64,000 nucleotides of DNA from the NCBI RefSeq assembly GCF_000987955.1, contig NZ_LAZU01000041.1, positions 146,242 to 210,241 of the forward strand. The letters run 5' to 3'. Under the pieces are notes generated by a model. The model was not told the origin of the DNA. It searched no databases and saw only the letters and a list, made by a program, of their open reading frames with translations. Both the position numbers and the translations under genes were made by a program. Below, in pieces: positions 17,822 through 27,549 of the stretch (position 1 is its first letter; each line of letters begins with the position of its first letter). Source of the DNA: Paenibacillus sp. DMB20 (lineage in GTDB: Bacteria > Bacillota > Bacilli > Paenibacillales > Paenibacillaceae).

Positions 17822-17850
17822 ATTATATGAAAAAATTTAACACAATATAT
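17822..17850 (-). promoter_or_regulatory. Probable promoter of the cfr leader transcript
   Basis: A perfect -10 TATAAT on the minus strand (17822-17827) lies about 33 bases before the leader ORF. The AT-rich region upstream has no convincing -35 at 17 bp. Confidence 0.4.
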
Positions 17851-17891
17851 ATATTACGGTCAAGGAGAGTTAGATAGCAGGCGTATATCCT

Positions 17892-17909
17892 GCCCGCTTC
17901 GGGCTTTTT
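17892..17909 (+). terminator. Small terminator-like hairpin
   Basis: GCCCG (17892-17896) and CGGGC (17900-17904) form a short stem followed by TTTTTA. No plus-strand gene ends here now, so it may be a relic. Confidence 0.4.
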
Positions 17910-17928
17910 ATTGATCCTTCCTCATCTA

Positions 17929-18135
17929 CTATCGTTCAGTAGCGAACTTACGAGTCATGTTCCTATACTTTGTAGGTGAAATGACTTTTTTTAGCTTGAA
18001 ATTGCTTAATAAAGTAAGTGTCATACTCGAATCCGGTATCGCGTGCAATTTCATCAAGCTTCATACCTGTATGTGTCAGAAGATCGCACGCAACGTTTAA
18101 ACGATAGGAACCTAGAAATCGTAGAACCGAAATCA
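17929..18135 (-). pseudogene. AraC-family regulator, C-terminal remnant
   Basis: The minus strand reads LGSYRLNVACDLLTHTGMKL and DEIARDTGFEYDTYFIKQFQ. After dropping one base in a T7 run (17986-17992) it continues KVISPTKYRNMTRKFATER. This is the second helix-turn-helix of AraC regulators with the PxxYR ending. The N-terminal portion is lost. A short plus-strand fragment (EPKSYVEEFRNYLLKMVDKY) adjoins at about 18130-18190. Confidence 0.65.
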
Positions 18136-18258
18136 TATGTGGAGGAGTTTCGCAATTATTTGCTTAAAATGGTCGATAAATATTCTTAAAGGGTCCTATC
18201 AAATCAATATGTCGGCAACTTCTAACGGATAGATGCATCTTTGCTGCCAACACAAAAA

Positions 18259-18312
18259 CACCTTCAAGACCGTCTCCATCTCTTACGACATGGCTTCGTT
18301 CTCCTGAAGGTG
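18259..18312 (-). terminator. Terminator of the polysaccharide cluster
   Basis: CACCTTCA (18259-18266) pairs with TGAAGGTG (18305-18312). On the minus strand it is followed by TTTTTG, 20 bases after the regulator gene. The intervening sequence resembles the hairpin at 13701-13759. Confidence 0.7.
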
Positions 18313-18330
18313 CTCTTCTTTACCGCTTCT

Positions 18331-19781
18331 TCACTTCTCCATCCCCGTACCGGCTCCCGCTAGGCCGAGGCGGCTGTTGAACAGCTGCTCGATCCGGTTG
18401 CAGGTATCCGCCGGGGTCTCCATGCCGGCCCACAACAGATTCAGTTCATCCAGCAGCGTCAATATTTCAGATTGGTTCATGTTGAGGACATGCAGCGGAT
18501 AAGCATGCGGCAGCACCTCGAGATAACGGTTATAGTGCTGCGGATGAATGTCCGGATTCAGCAGGCTGTCATCTTCGGCCACAGACCGCAACACCGGAAT
18601 CGTGCATCCGTACTGTTTCAATAATTTCTGTGCTTCCTCGCCCGTCATAAATTCCACGAGTTTTTCGGCGATATTCCGATGACTGCTCGCAGCGTTGATC
18701 GACAAACCCCCGCCTAGCAATATAGTGGCGGGTTTGGTCCCTTTCGGCAAGGTCATCACATCCCAGTCGATGGAATGGTCGCGGAATTCATTCATGAAAT
18801 AATAAGTGGACATGATCATCGCAACCCGTTCTTTCATAAACAGGCTTTCGGCTAAATGGCTGCTGCCATGGGAAAAGATCGGCGACACATGCTCCTTGTA
18901 CATCAGCGATACGCAATACTCCAGCGCTTCGATGTTCCGCTCGTCCGCCATCGTGCTCCGGCTGCGGTCTGCAGCCATGATGCTGCCGTCATTTTGAAGC
19001 AGGAAGACCGGCCAGCGGTTGGGGGACGAAGAGAAGCAGAAGCCGTAATGATCGGTCATTCCGTCTTCGTTAGGGGCCGATGTGCTGGCTTTGGCCGTTT
19101 CCAGCAGCTCCTGCCAGTCGCCGAGACTGACAGGGTGAGACAGGCCGTGCTGACGGAAGATCGAACGGTTATAACAGATGACTACCGGAGAGAACACAAA
19201 CGGCGCCGCGAGCATGCCGCCTTCATGATTGAACAGCTCGAGACCCGCGGATAGCTGACCCCTTCCTCCATGAGACGGGGAGGAACATACCCTGTCAGCA
19301 GATTCGTGCGCCCGCTTTCGGTCCATTCCCGGAAATGCTGATCCGACATAATGAACAGATCAGGCCCTTGACCGTCCTCAATGGACCGGATGATGGTTTC
19401 GGTGTAGAAATCCTCGGAATACAGCACCATCTCCACCTGAACGAACGGATGCTTCCGCTCGAACGCCTCGATCATTTTTTCGATAATCGGAATCTCATAG
19501 GAGGAAGAGAACCAGGCGAGTCTCAGCACGACAGGCGTTCTGTCCTCATCCGGCACCTTCACCCGGTTGCCCTTGCCCGCGATTTTCTCGATCAATCCTT
19601 CGTTCACCAGCTCATCCAGCGCCTTCCGGATCGATACCCGGCTCATTTCATATTTCTGGCTAAGCGTGTTTTCCGGCAAAATAAATTCACCCGGCTGAAG
19701 AATACCGGCAACGATTTCATTCCTTAATTCCTGGACAAAACGCTCATAACGCTCATGAAATTCATTTCTTCTACGCAACAA
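18331..19781 (-). pseudogene. GntR-type regulator fused to a solute-binding domain, frameshifted
   Basis: The N-terminal ~75 residues are a GntR winged helix (LRNEIVAGILQPGEFILPEN, LSQKYEMSRVSIRKALDELV, GLIEKIAGKGNRV). The remainder is an extracellular-type sugar-binding fold (LRLAWFSSSYEIPIIEKMIE, GPDLFIMSDQHF, VMTLPKGTKPATILLGGGLS). This one-piece sensor presumably binds a degradation product and controls the cluster. A frameshift in C4 (19259-19262; one missing or two extra) splits it. TTG 19781 has GGAGCGG upstream. Total about 480 residues. It is the last gene of the cluster, with its own palindrome at 19795. Confidence 0.8.
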
Positions 19782-19794
19782 TATATACCGCTCC

Positions 19795-19808
19795 TATACA
19801 TGTCTATA
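19795..19808 (-). promoter_or_regulatory. Candidate operator upstream of the GntR gene
   Basis: TATACATGTCTATA is a near-palindrome fourteen bases upstream of the regulator start. It resembles perfect copies at 32054 and 35476, suggesting autoregulation and cluster control by the same protein. Confidence 0.45.
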
Positions 19809-19873
19809 AAAATCAGTATATCATGAGGGACATCAGGATTCCATTCATCCCGGATAAAGAACGCGTATATATT

Positions 19874-20902
19874 TTACTCCGCAAGCTGTTTTTCAAGAAA
19901 AGCATAGGCTCGCTGCCGGATATCCGGCGGAAAATCGTGTCCTTCATGACCGATCCAGCACTCGAAAGCAGATGAAGCGCCCAGAAAATCATACAAACCA
20001 TCCAGCTCCCCCAGTCCCGTGACAATCTCCCTCCAGTTCGGAAAAATCGGGTCTTGCGTTCCGCACCACATCAACATCGGCACCGGAGCTGCAAGCGCCG
20101 CGATTTCGTGCCACTCAAACGGAAGGAATCCGCTGCTCAGGCTGTCTGTAAGGGATGGGATATGGGAAAACCACTCCCGAAGGCCCCAGCGGTTCGGCTC
20201 CGGATCTCCGCGGAACATCGTAAATCCGCAGCTCGAGACAACGGCCTTGATGCGTCTATCCATTCCGGCCAGAAACCAGCCGTTATAGCCGCCAAGCGAG
20301 TGGCCGATGACGCCGATCCGGTGTGGGTTTACCTGCGGCAGCGAGGACAGCACGTCGACCCCCGCCATGTGATCGGAGAGCATTTTGCCGACTGCAGTCC
20401 ACGCAGGGTGCCGTTGATAGAATGGACCCGTTTGAAACGGCGCTTCCCCTGGAAAGATTCGGTCGCCGAACGTGATGGAGTCCGGAGCCAGCACGGCAAA
20501 TCCGCGCCGTACCAGCTCTAGACCGTACCGCCGGTTCGCCCGTCCGGAAGTCAGACATACATCGTCTTTTCCATTCTCGGTTGTCGGGTGAAGGGCCAGT
20601 ACAGCGGGAAATCCTCCTACAGCAGGCTTTCCTGAAGGGATCAACAGATAAGCCGGGATCGAATCCCCGTCCGGTGATTCGTACATGATCACCTGTCTTG
20701 TGTGATCTTCTTCCTCATGCACGGAAAGCACCCGGAAGCCCCCGCTGTCTGCGACGGCTCTCGGCTTGTAATCTACCGGCTCCGGGGGCTCCCCCAACAG
20801 CTGCAGCCAGCGTGCTTTCAGCCTGGACTCCTTCACCGTCCAGTCCTCAAGGGTATGGATTCCCTCAAGCAGCGGCATTATTTCCCCATTAAAGCGAGTC
20901 AT
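19874..20902 (-). CDS. Acetyl-xylan-esterase/dienelactone-hydrolase-like esterase
   Basis: 342 residues from ATG 20902 (GGAGGG upstream). An alpha/beta hydrolase: IPAYLLIPSG-PAVGGFPAV, oxyanion region ALHPTTENGK, nucleophile elbow IGHSLGGYNG (serine), acid in MLMWCGTQDPIFP and catalytic histidine in IGHEGHDFPP. It lacks a signal peptide, so it acts inside the cell, probably removing acyl groups from imported oligosaccharides. It overlaps the upstream propeller gene by 14 bases, which shows co-transcription. Substrate not determinable. Confidence 0.8.
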   Translation of the reverse strand: MTRFNGEIMPLLEGIHTLEDWTVKESRLKARWLQLLGEPPEPVDYKPRAVADSGGFRVLSVHEEEDHTRQVIMYESPDGDSIPAYLLIPSGKPAVGGFPAVLALHPTTENGKDDVCLTSGRANRRYGLELVRRGFAVLAPDSITFGDRIFPGEAPFQTGPFYQRHPAWTAVGKMLSDHMAGVDVLSSLPQVNPHRIGVIGHSLGGYNGWFLAGMDRRIKAVVSSCGFTMFRGDPEPNRWGLREWFSHIPSLTDSLSSGFLPFEWHEIAALAAPVPMLMWCGTQDPIFPNWREIVTGLGELDGLYDFLGASSAFECWIGHEGHDFPPDIRQRAYAFLEKQLAE

Positions 20903-22783
20903 GAAAGCAATCACCCTCCTCTTCCATCCGATACCGCCACAGCTCAGCACCGGAACCGAAATACACGTCTCCGTTCAGGCAGGCGATTCCGCTGGTCGCT
21001 TCGACCGGAAGCACTTCCAGCAGTTTCGGCTGCATACTCACTGTATTTACGGTGAACAAAGCCCTGCTCAACAGACCCAGAAGGAAAGAATGCCCCTTCC
21101 GCTCGATCATGAGCAGTCCCTGCCGGACAATACCGCCCCAGGACGAAAGATCACGGCAATGAATGATCTTTTGCAGTCCTGAATCGTAAACAAAGAACAC
21201 CGATTCCGAGGTCATGCCATAGAGAAGACCGTTTGCGCCGGAAATCAGCTGAGCGATTTCCCTGGCACCCGGAACCGGTACCCAGCGCCGAATCACTTTT
21301 CGCTCAGGCCAATTCAACTCATACATCACCGCCTCCTCGGCCGAGCTGATTCCTCCGCCGGGCGTCTCGATGCTGGTGCCGCCGAATACCCTGCCATCCG
21401 GCAGCACTGCAAGTGAAATCGTACTCTGCCCGCTGACGATTTCCCGGTTCTCCAGCATCTCCACCTGACCGGCCGGAACATCCACGATGCCGAGCCCGCC
21501 GCCGGCCGCACCATAACCGGGAAAGCCGCCGTACAGCACATGGCGGCCATCCGGATGCGCGGCTGCGCATCTCGGCCTGTGGACAGCGGCATTCTCATAG
21601 ATCCGCAGGGGATTCCGCTGAGGTCCTGGTTCCGTGCACCATTCTTTCGCCGTATCCAGCAAATGGACCATGCCGCCTGCATAAGCAGCACCCACGATGA
21701 GGCTGCCTTGAGCCGCATAAGCGGCAATATTGCCGCCTCCTCCCCGCTCCACGATATCCCCGCCCCCAATCGGTCAGACGCCCGGCTGCGGCATCGTACG
21801 TGAACAGATGAAGCGGGTGATTGGAAGTGCCGTATAGAATGCCGTCCGGACCTCCGAACAGCGGGGAGAGTGACGTTCCGCCTCCCTTGTAGGCAAGCGG
21901 AAGCCGGCTCAGGCTTCCGTCCGCTTCCATGATTTCGATCTGCCTGTCGGACAGCTGCCATTTCAGCAGCACTCGACCGGCGTCAAGGTCCCGGTGCAGC
22001 TTGTTGTATCCTGCCCCCTTATACAGGGACGGGTTAACCTCCTCTGCCGCCACTTGCTCTGCCCCCTGCTCGCCCAGCAGGTACCATATGCCATCTCCGT
22101 TCTCTCCGGATGGCAGCCAGCCGTAAACGGCGCCGTCGCAGCCTTGGTGAACGGCAGCGCTGCCCGTCGTATCCGGCGGCCCCTCCAGTACGATCTCCAA
22201 CACTCCGGTTTCCTTATGAAAGCAGGCGATGGCCGGCGACGTCGTGCCCAGCCCGGCATAGACCTTCCCCCCGCTTCCGCAGGCGAGCGTCATGGCATAC
22301 TTCCTCTCGGAATCCAGCCTGCATAATGTACATGAGGAGTTTGACGAAGCATGGAGCTCAATCAGATAGCTTCCCGGGTAAGTTGTTGCGTAGACCCGAC
22401 CATCTCCATTCAAGGCAAATGCAAAGCCGGCTCCCTCTTCCCCTTCAGGTACCCGGTGCTGCCCGACAAAAGCCGGAGTGAACGGATCGATAACGTAAAA
22501 AATAGCGGCCGGCTCCCGTATAGAACCATCCCCGGGAATCACTGATCGACGCAAACGGATACTGGCCCTCGCCTCCAGGAAAATAAAGCTGGGTGCTGTT
22601 TCCTGTTCCCGGATCCGCGATCAGCACATATCCCCGGGCTGCGATTACGATGCGCTCGGTCCCGTCGGCTCTCCGGCACACCGCCGCGGATCTGCTCTCG
22701 TCGACATCAACGGGTACGCCGATCCGCTCAAAAGCCCCCATCCCCGTTGCCTTGCTGCCGTTCACTTCTTCCGTATTATTCAT
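20889..22783 (-). pseudogene. Intracellular beta-propeller protein, two frameshifts
   Basis: About 630 residues of repeated blades of the type GDGRVYATTYPGSYLIELH, GPDGILYGTSNHPLHLFTYD, DGRHVLYGGFPGYGA and NGLLYGMTSESVFFVYDSG. It resembles the NHL/SMP-30-like half of the large secreted protein at 32333 but has no signal peptide. Two single-base gains (A6 at 22497-22502, C5 at 21763-21767) divide it into three frames. ATG 22783 overlaps the DegT stop, indicating coupling. Possibly a carbohydrate-binding or lyase-like partner (propeller polysaccharide lyases exist), but no active site can be identified. Confidence 0.7.
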
Positions 22784-24014
22784 CGCTTTTCGCATAATAG
22801 GCGCCCACCTTGGCAACCGCCTGAATGATATGCTCAATATCCTCGGGCGAGTAGAATTCGTTCATCGGAATCTGCACCGCCGTGTCTAATATCGCCTCCG
22901 CGACAGGACAACGGCCAGGCTCATAAGAGACGCTGCTGCCGTCAAACGGAAAATGGCTCCCCGGATAAGCCTGCCGGTTCTGGAACAGCGGCTGCAAATA
23001 GCATACTTGCGGGATATAGCCGGCACGGTTGGGAATCCCCTCAGCCTCCAGCGCCCTGCAAAACTCTTCGCGGCTGCACGTCAGCTTGCCCAGATCAAGG
23101 CGCAGCATGTAGAACCAGTATGTACAGTCATGCTCCGGGTCGACCTGCGGCGGAATGACGCCCTGGATTCCCTTCAATCCTTCATTGAGCCGGTCGCCGT
23201 ATTGCTGACGCCGCCCACAAATCCAGGGCAGCTTCTTGAGCTGGGCGATTCCGACGGCTCCCTGCAGCTCGGTCATCCGGTAATTCGGCGCAATATAGCT
23301 TGTTCCCCGGTCAACCGTGGTGCCGAGACGGCGGTAGTTTTTGTCCGCGAAGGCGTGAGCGGTTTCGTAATCCTCGCGCTCTCCCGAATTGATCAGCACC
23401 ATGCCCCCGTCCCCGGTGGAGATATGCTTGAAATCGTTCGTGCTGAAACAGCCATAATCGCCGATGGTGCCTGCCAGCCTCCCCTTATACCGGGTCATAT
23501 AGGCCTGTGCGCAATCCTCAATGACCTTGATGCCATGCTTTCTCGCGATCTCCATGATCGGGTCCATATCGCACGGATATCCAGCCAGATGGACGACAAG
23601 GATCGCTTTCGTTCTCGGCGTAATGCAGGCTTCGACCGAGGCCGGATCCAGATTGTAAGTGTAAGGCTCCAGATCGGCAAATACGGGGATCGCATTCTGG
23701 TACAGAATGCCGATCAGCGTTCCCTGGTCCGTAATCGGGCTTGTAATGACTTCATCCCCTACGGAGACCCCAGCCGCACCCAGCGCCACATGAATCGCCG
23801 CGGTGCCGGAGGATGTCGCTACACTGAATTCCCGGCCGTACATCGCATTGAAATCGGCCAAAAACTGTTTAACCTTGGTGCCGAAATGATAAAACAGCGT
23901 GTTCTGCTCCAGCGCTTCGAGCAGTTGCGCGGCCTCCTCTTCCCCGAATCTTTTGCCTGTGCCAAAAGGACCGGTCTTGACCGGCGCTCCCCCATGGATC
24001 GCTAACGCTTCCAC
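22776..24014 (-). CDS. DegT/DnrJ/EryC1/StrS-family PLP enzyme
   Basis: 412 residues, intact. Signature segments: ATSSGTAAIHVALGAAGVSV, VHLAGYPCDMDPI, VIEDCAQAYMTRYKG and CFSTNDFKHISTGDGGMVL, where the lysine carries PLP. The C-terminal NYRMTELQGAVGIAQL is also family-typical. These enzymes aminate keto-sugars at C3, C4 or C5, or in a few cases dehydrate them. In a catabolic cluster the role is unclear; it may modify an amino sugar released from the polymer or serve synthesis of a surface sugar. It lies between the NodB-like gene (22 bases upstream) and the propeller gene. Confidence 0.85.
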   Translation of the reverse strand: MEALAIHGGAPVKTGPFGTGKRFGEEEAAQLLEALEQNTLFYHFGTKVKQFLADFNAMYGREFSVATSSGTAAIHVALGAAGVSVGDEVITSPITDQGTLIGILYQNAIPVFADLEPYTYNLDPASVEACITPRTKAILVVHLAGYPCDMDPIMEIARKHGIKVIEDCAQAYMTRYKGRLAGTIGDYGCFSTNDFKHISTGDGGMVLINSGEREDYETAHAFADKNYRRLGTTVDRGTSYIAPNYRMTELQGAVGIAQLKKLPWICGRRQQYGDRLNEGLKGIQGVIPPQVDPEHDCTYWFYMLRLDLGKLTCSREEFCRALEAEGIPNRAGYIPQVCYLQPLFQNRQAYPGSHFPFDGSSVSYEPGRCPVAEAILDTAVQIPMNEFYSPEDIEHIIQAVAKVGAYYAKSDE

Positions 24015-24036
24015 TGTCTATTCCTCCTCATTGCCG

Positions 24037-25740
24037 TTATTCGGCTGCTGGTTTCATAATACTCGCCGCTTCTGCACACGGCCGCCCAAAGCGAATGTCC
24101 GTCTGCGAAGCTGACGGGTCCGCCTCCGCAACCAACGGCTGGCGCACGACCGCTCCCTGCGGAAGATTCTCGGTGATGAGGGTACCGTCTGCGCTTACCC
24201 GGAGCACCGCAGCTCGTCTGGCCTGCTCCCAGCGGGTGATCTCCTCGCTCGTCCAGAACGCATAACCGAGCCGCTTCGCGGTTTCGACCGCTAGCGAAAA
24301 CGCATGCCGGACGTTCCCTAGATGATGAATGTGCTGTTGGTGAAACAGAAAATGGGCGACGCCGCGGACTTCCTTCACCTTTTCGAGAAACGGGGCAATC
24401 ACCGACGAATCCGATAGCGTGGGATGCTCCAGGTCCTGGGTCAGAAAGCCGATCTGCAGCACCCGGTATAGCCGGTTGCGGTCATCCGAACGAGCGATCG
24501 GGTAATACGGATGGCTGGTACCGAACGGAAAGCCGACATTTCCTTTTTTGCTCGGACCTCTAGTTTGATCCGCTTTGATGCCGTTCTGCTCGCACCATTC
24601 ATAGAGCTCTCCCCAGCCCTCAAAGCGGGTATAGTGGTTCTTGTTCGAAATGATCGGCGCGCCGCTGGTGCTCCGGATTATGTTCAATTGACGGGAAAAC
24701 TCCTCGGCGCTCCATATCCCCTTCTCCTGCTCCAAAGCATTGTAGTGAAATGCCAGCTCATGGCCGGCAGCCTGAATTTCTTTGTAGAGCGACGGGGAGT
24801 AGCCCGGTTCGATCATGCACCAGGTCGAGCGGACGCCGTTTTCCTGAAGCACGCTCAGGGTCGTTTGGGCCGCCTCCTCTATGTTGAAATCGCTGTCGTG
24901 CGAGATCATGGCCACCTGATTGACGCCTTCCGGCCAATAGTCCAGAAACGGAAGCGTCATTCCCAGCGCATCTGCTTCCTCCATCAGCTGACGGACAATC
25001 ACCTCGCGCCACCAGTCTGCATACGGCGTATCAAAGTATGGCATCCCGGTCTCCGTCACCGAGCGGTCCTCATTCCAGTCCATCTCACACCGGTCATCGG
25101 CCTTCAAAATGCCTTCGTCTACCGCTCCCGTACCGTCCGGTGCCGGGATGCCGTCCTGGACGACCGGGCCGCCGCCCTGCTGAAGCATAACGATATTCGC
25201 GGAGATGTCCACATTCCAGCGAATCAGCCGGCCTGCACCTAGCGGAAACTCCAGAACGGCTGCGGCTGCCTCTGCTCCAGCTTTATGGAGCCGGCACAGA
25301 ACGCCATCCGCTTGAACCGGAATGTCGGATTTCTCTGACACCATCCACGGATCGCTGCTTACCGCCCTTAAAACCGGTATGCCTTGCGCATAGCTTAATC
25401 CTGACAGGTCCCCATACACCGCATCCCTGATGGCAGACCGGGTACAGCCCAGCCGGCCGGCCATGCGGTTCAATCCGCCGTAACTGATGAGCGTCGCTCC
25501 GCGGCGGGCCCACTGCTCCAGACGGTTCAGATCCTCTTCCTTCTCTCCCGGATGCAATACGACGATGATATCGGGTTCATATGACTCAAGGGTTTCGGCA
25601 TCATCAAACCTTGCATAAGGAATGCCCGCATGACCAAGCACCTCTTCCACATAAAGCTGAAACAGGTCCTGGCCGTGCCCCCAGAAGTATTCCGCCGACT
25701 GCCTGTTAAACCACAAACCGATTTTCGCTGTCTTTTTCAT
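24037..25740 (-). CDS. NodB-like polysaccharide deacetylase-family protein
   Basis: 567 residues, no signal peptide. An N-terminal glutamine-amidotransferase-like region (residues 1-180: PDIIVVLHPGEKEEDLNRLE, ATLISYGGLNRMAG) is followed by a TIM-barrel-type domain with AMISHDSDFNIEEA (DSD metal aspartates) and ELAFHYNALEQ (H-x-x-A). Family enzymes deacetylate N-acetyl sugars. The GATase-like part resembles the trimerisation domain of GH42 enzymes. The combination suggests an intracellular enzyme acting on oligosaccharides; exact activity unknown. GGAGGAGGGAG precedes ATG 25740. Confidence 0.6.
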   Translation of the reverse strand: MKKTAKIGLWFNRQSAEYFWGHGQDLFQLYVEEVLGHAGIPYARFDDAETLESYEPDIIVVLHPGEKEEDLNRLEQWARRGATLISYGGLNRMAGRLGCTRSAIRDAVYGDLSGLSYAQGIPVLRAVSSDPWMVSEKSDIPVQADGVLCRLHKAGAEAAAAVLEFPLGAGRLIRWNVDISANIVMLQQGGGPVVQDGIPAPDGTGAVDEGILKADDRCEMDWNEDRSVTETGMPYFDTPYADWWREVIVRQLMEEADALGMTLPFLDYWPEGVNQVAMISHDSDFNIEEAAQTTLSVLQENGVRSTWCMIEPGYSPSLYKEIQAAGHELAFHYNALEQEKGIWSAEEFSRQLNIIRSTSGAPIISNKNHYTRFEGWGELYEWCEQNGIKADQTRGPSKKGNVGFPFGTSHPYYPIARSDDRNRLYRVLQIGFLTQDLEHPTLSDSSVIAPFLEKVKEVRGVAHFLFHQQHIHHLGNVRHAFSLAVETAKRLGYAFWTSEEITRWEQARRAAVLRVSADGTLITENLPQGAVVRQPLVAEADPSASQTDIRFGRPCAEAASIMKPAAE

Positions 25741-25865
25741 GATACAGGTCTCCCTCCTCCACAGCTCGCATTCCCATAGGCGCTAGTTATTCCAATGCAG
25801 AACAGGGGCAAAAAGATTTGCCCCGCTGTCCTACGGATCATGTTTAAAGCGTCATTTCCAAAGTC

Positions 25866-27461
25866 TCACTTAAACAGTGCCTTCGGATCCTTCTCTTTGA
25901 TATTCGCGTTGTATTCCTGGATGACCTGGGCACCGCCTTTGTCCAGATACTCCTGAACCAGTTTATCCCAATCCGAAACCGGACGGGTGCCTGCAATCAT
26001 TTTTACCTGCTCATCCATGACATACTTTCTCAGCTCTGCGCCTTTCGAGTTGTCGGTCGGCGACTCCAGTCCATTGATCGGGTTGATATAAAGCTTGATA
26101 TCCTTGTACATCGTCTCGATGGCGGCTACAAGATCCACCAGCTGCTTGGTCTGATACGTAATGGAATATACGTTGTCCGAGTCCTGCGGTACCCAGGAGG
26201 AATTATCAACATAATACGTTGATGGGCCAAGGCCGTCTCTGCCGAAGTTCTCGTTGAAGACAGGCAGGCCGTTTTTCATGACGTAACCTGAACCGACTTT
26301 GCCTGAATACCAGTCAAAATCGGCATTCTTTTCATTTTTCTGATCCTGCGGGTAGAATTTGCGTCCGAAATCGATCATCTCCAGTACCTTCTTCAGCTTT
26401 TCCGGTTCATCTTGAAGTTTGGCACTAAGCACGGTAAGACCGTTATAACCTGCTCCGGCCATAAGTCCCTGGTTTCCGTATTTGTCCATAAACGGATCCA
26501 GATGTACAAACTCGGCTTCGGGATGGATCGCCAGCAGACCGTTCATATAATCCTGCGACATTCCGCGAGGCGTTCCGATGAAGATGCCTGCCTTGCCGGA
26601 GTAAAACTCTTTGTTCGTGTCTCCCCAGTTCAGTACCGCGTAGTCTTTCGTCATCGCTCCCTGCTTATAAAGCTCGGACAGCATGGTTATGAACTCCCGG
26701 CGGCCATCGCCAATGATGCCCGGGATGTAGTTGCCCTGAGCATCCTGATGGTACCAGGCATCCGGATCCCAATACGGTCCCTGGTTAAAGTTTGGGTTAA
26801 TGTCCTGGCCGATGGCGATCCCGTAGGTGTCCTTTTTGTTGTTGCCGTCCGGATCTCCGTTCGTAAACGCCAACGCTACCTCTTTCAGCTCCTCGTAATT
26901 TGTCGGTGGTTTCAAGCCCAGCTTATCGAGCCAGTCCTTGCGGAGCACCGTGACGACCTGATACTTCGGGGCATATTGCGGAATCGCATGGATTTTGCCG
27001 TTTACCCGCATGGAGTCCCATATGTAATCGGGCACAACCTTCAAGGTCGGATAATCGCTGATGTACGGCTCGAGATCCAAAAACGCCCCCTGCTTCGCAA
27101 ACTTATTGTAGCGGTTTTTCAGGTCGGTCGACATTAAGCCGATCATATCCGGAATCTGACCCGATGCAAATACGGCGTTGATCTTTTCATCAAATGCGGT
27201 ATTCGGTACAAAAACAGGCTTGTAGTCTACATTGAATTTTTCGTTGATCATGTCAATGCCCGGACTCGAGGTCGGCGGCGGATCTCCGTAACGGAAATCG
27301 ATTGCCGTAATCGTAAACTTTTCGTTAGCCTCCACCGGGTTATTCCCTCCCGAGGCCGGCGCTTTCGGCTGCTCCTCCGCTTTCGGCTGTCCGCCGCATG
27401 CAGTCAGGCTGACGGAGAGCAAGGCCGCCATCACTGCGGTTAGTTTGTGTTTCTTTAACAT
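25866..27461 (-). CDS. Extracellular solute-binding lipoprotein, sugar ABC transporter
   Basis: 531 residues from ATG 27461, preceded by GGGGGAAAG. The lipobox SLTACGG anchors it to the membrane. Family 1 solute-binding segments: INEKFNVDYKPVFVPNTAF, GQIPDMIGLMSTDLKNRYNK, GAFLDLEPYISDYPTL, FYSGKAGIFIGTPRGM. At over 500 residues it belongs to the large LplA-type binding proteins of Paenibacillus that capture oligosaccharides. It lies just after the two permease genes. The ATPase is not encoded here; these systems usually share an MsmX-like ATPase. Confidence 0.9.
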   Translation of the reverse strand: MLKKHKLTAVMAALLSVSLTACGGQPKAEEQPKAPASGGNNPVEANEKFTITAIDFRYGDPPPTSSPGIDMINEKFNVDYKPVFVPNTAFDEKINAVFASGQIPDMIGLMSTDLKNRYNKFAKQGAFLDLEPYISDYPTLKVVPDYIWDSMRVNGKIHAIPQYAPKYQVVTVLRKDWLDKLGLKPPTNYEELKEVALAFTNGDPDGNNKKDTYGIAIGQDINPNFNQGPYWDPDAWYHQDAQGNYIPGIIGDGRREFITMLSELYKQGAMTKDYAVLNWGDTNKEFYSGKAGIFIGTPRGMSQDYMNGLLAIHPEAEFVHLDPFMDKYGNQGLMAGAGYNGLTVLSAKLQDEPEKLKKVLEMIDFGRKFYPQDQKNEKNADFDWYSGKVGSGYVMKNGLPVFNENFGRDGLGPSTYYVDNSSWVPQDSDNVYSITYQTKQLVDLVAAIETMYKDIKLYINPINGLESPTDNSKGAELRKYVMDEQVKMIAGTRPVSDWDKLVQEYLDKGGAQVIQEYNANIKEKDPKALFK

Positions 27462-27549
27462 GAGCTTTCCCCCATTCTTATCAATGTTGGAGTGTGACCT
27501 CCATTTATGATTCATTCGGACAGCTCCATAATCCAGCCGTTCGAAGTCA

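Noticed and set aside
17892..18200. Possible CRISPR or tRNA-like element
   Set aside because: No repeated spacer structure and no cloverleaf; the sequence resolves into an AraC remnant and a small hairpin.
22953..24005. 350-codon plus-strand open frame opposite the DegT gene
   Set aside because: It is antisense to an intact, strongly conserved PLP enzyme gene; its arginine/histidine-rich translation is typical of an antisense shadow.
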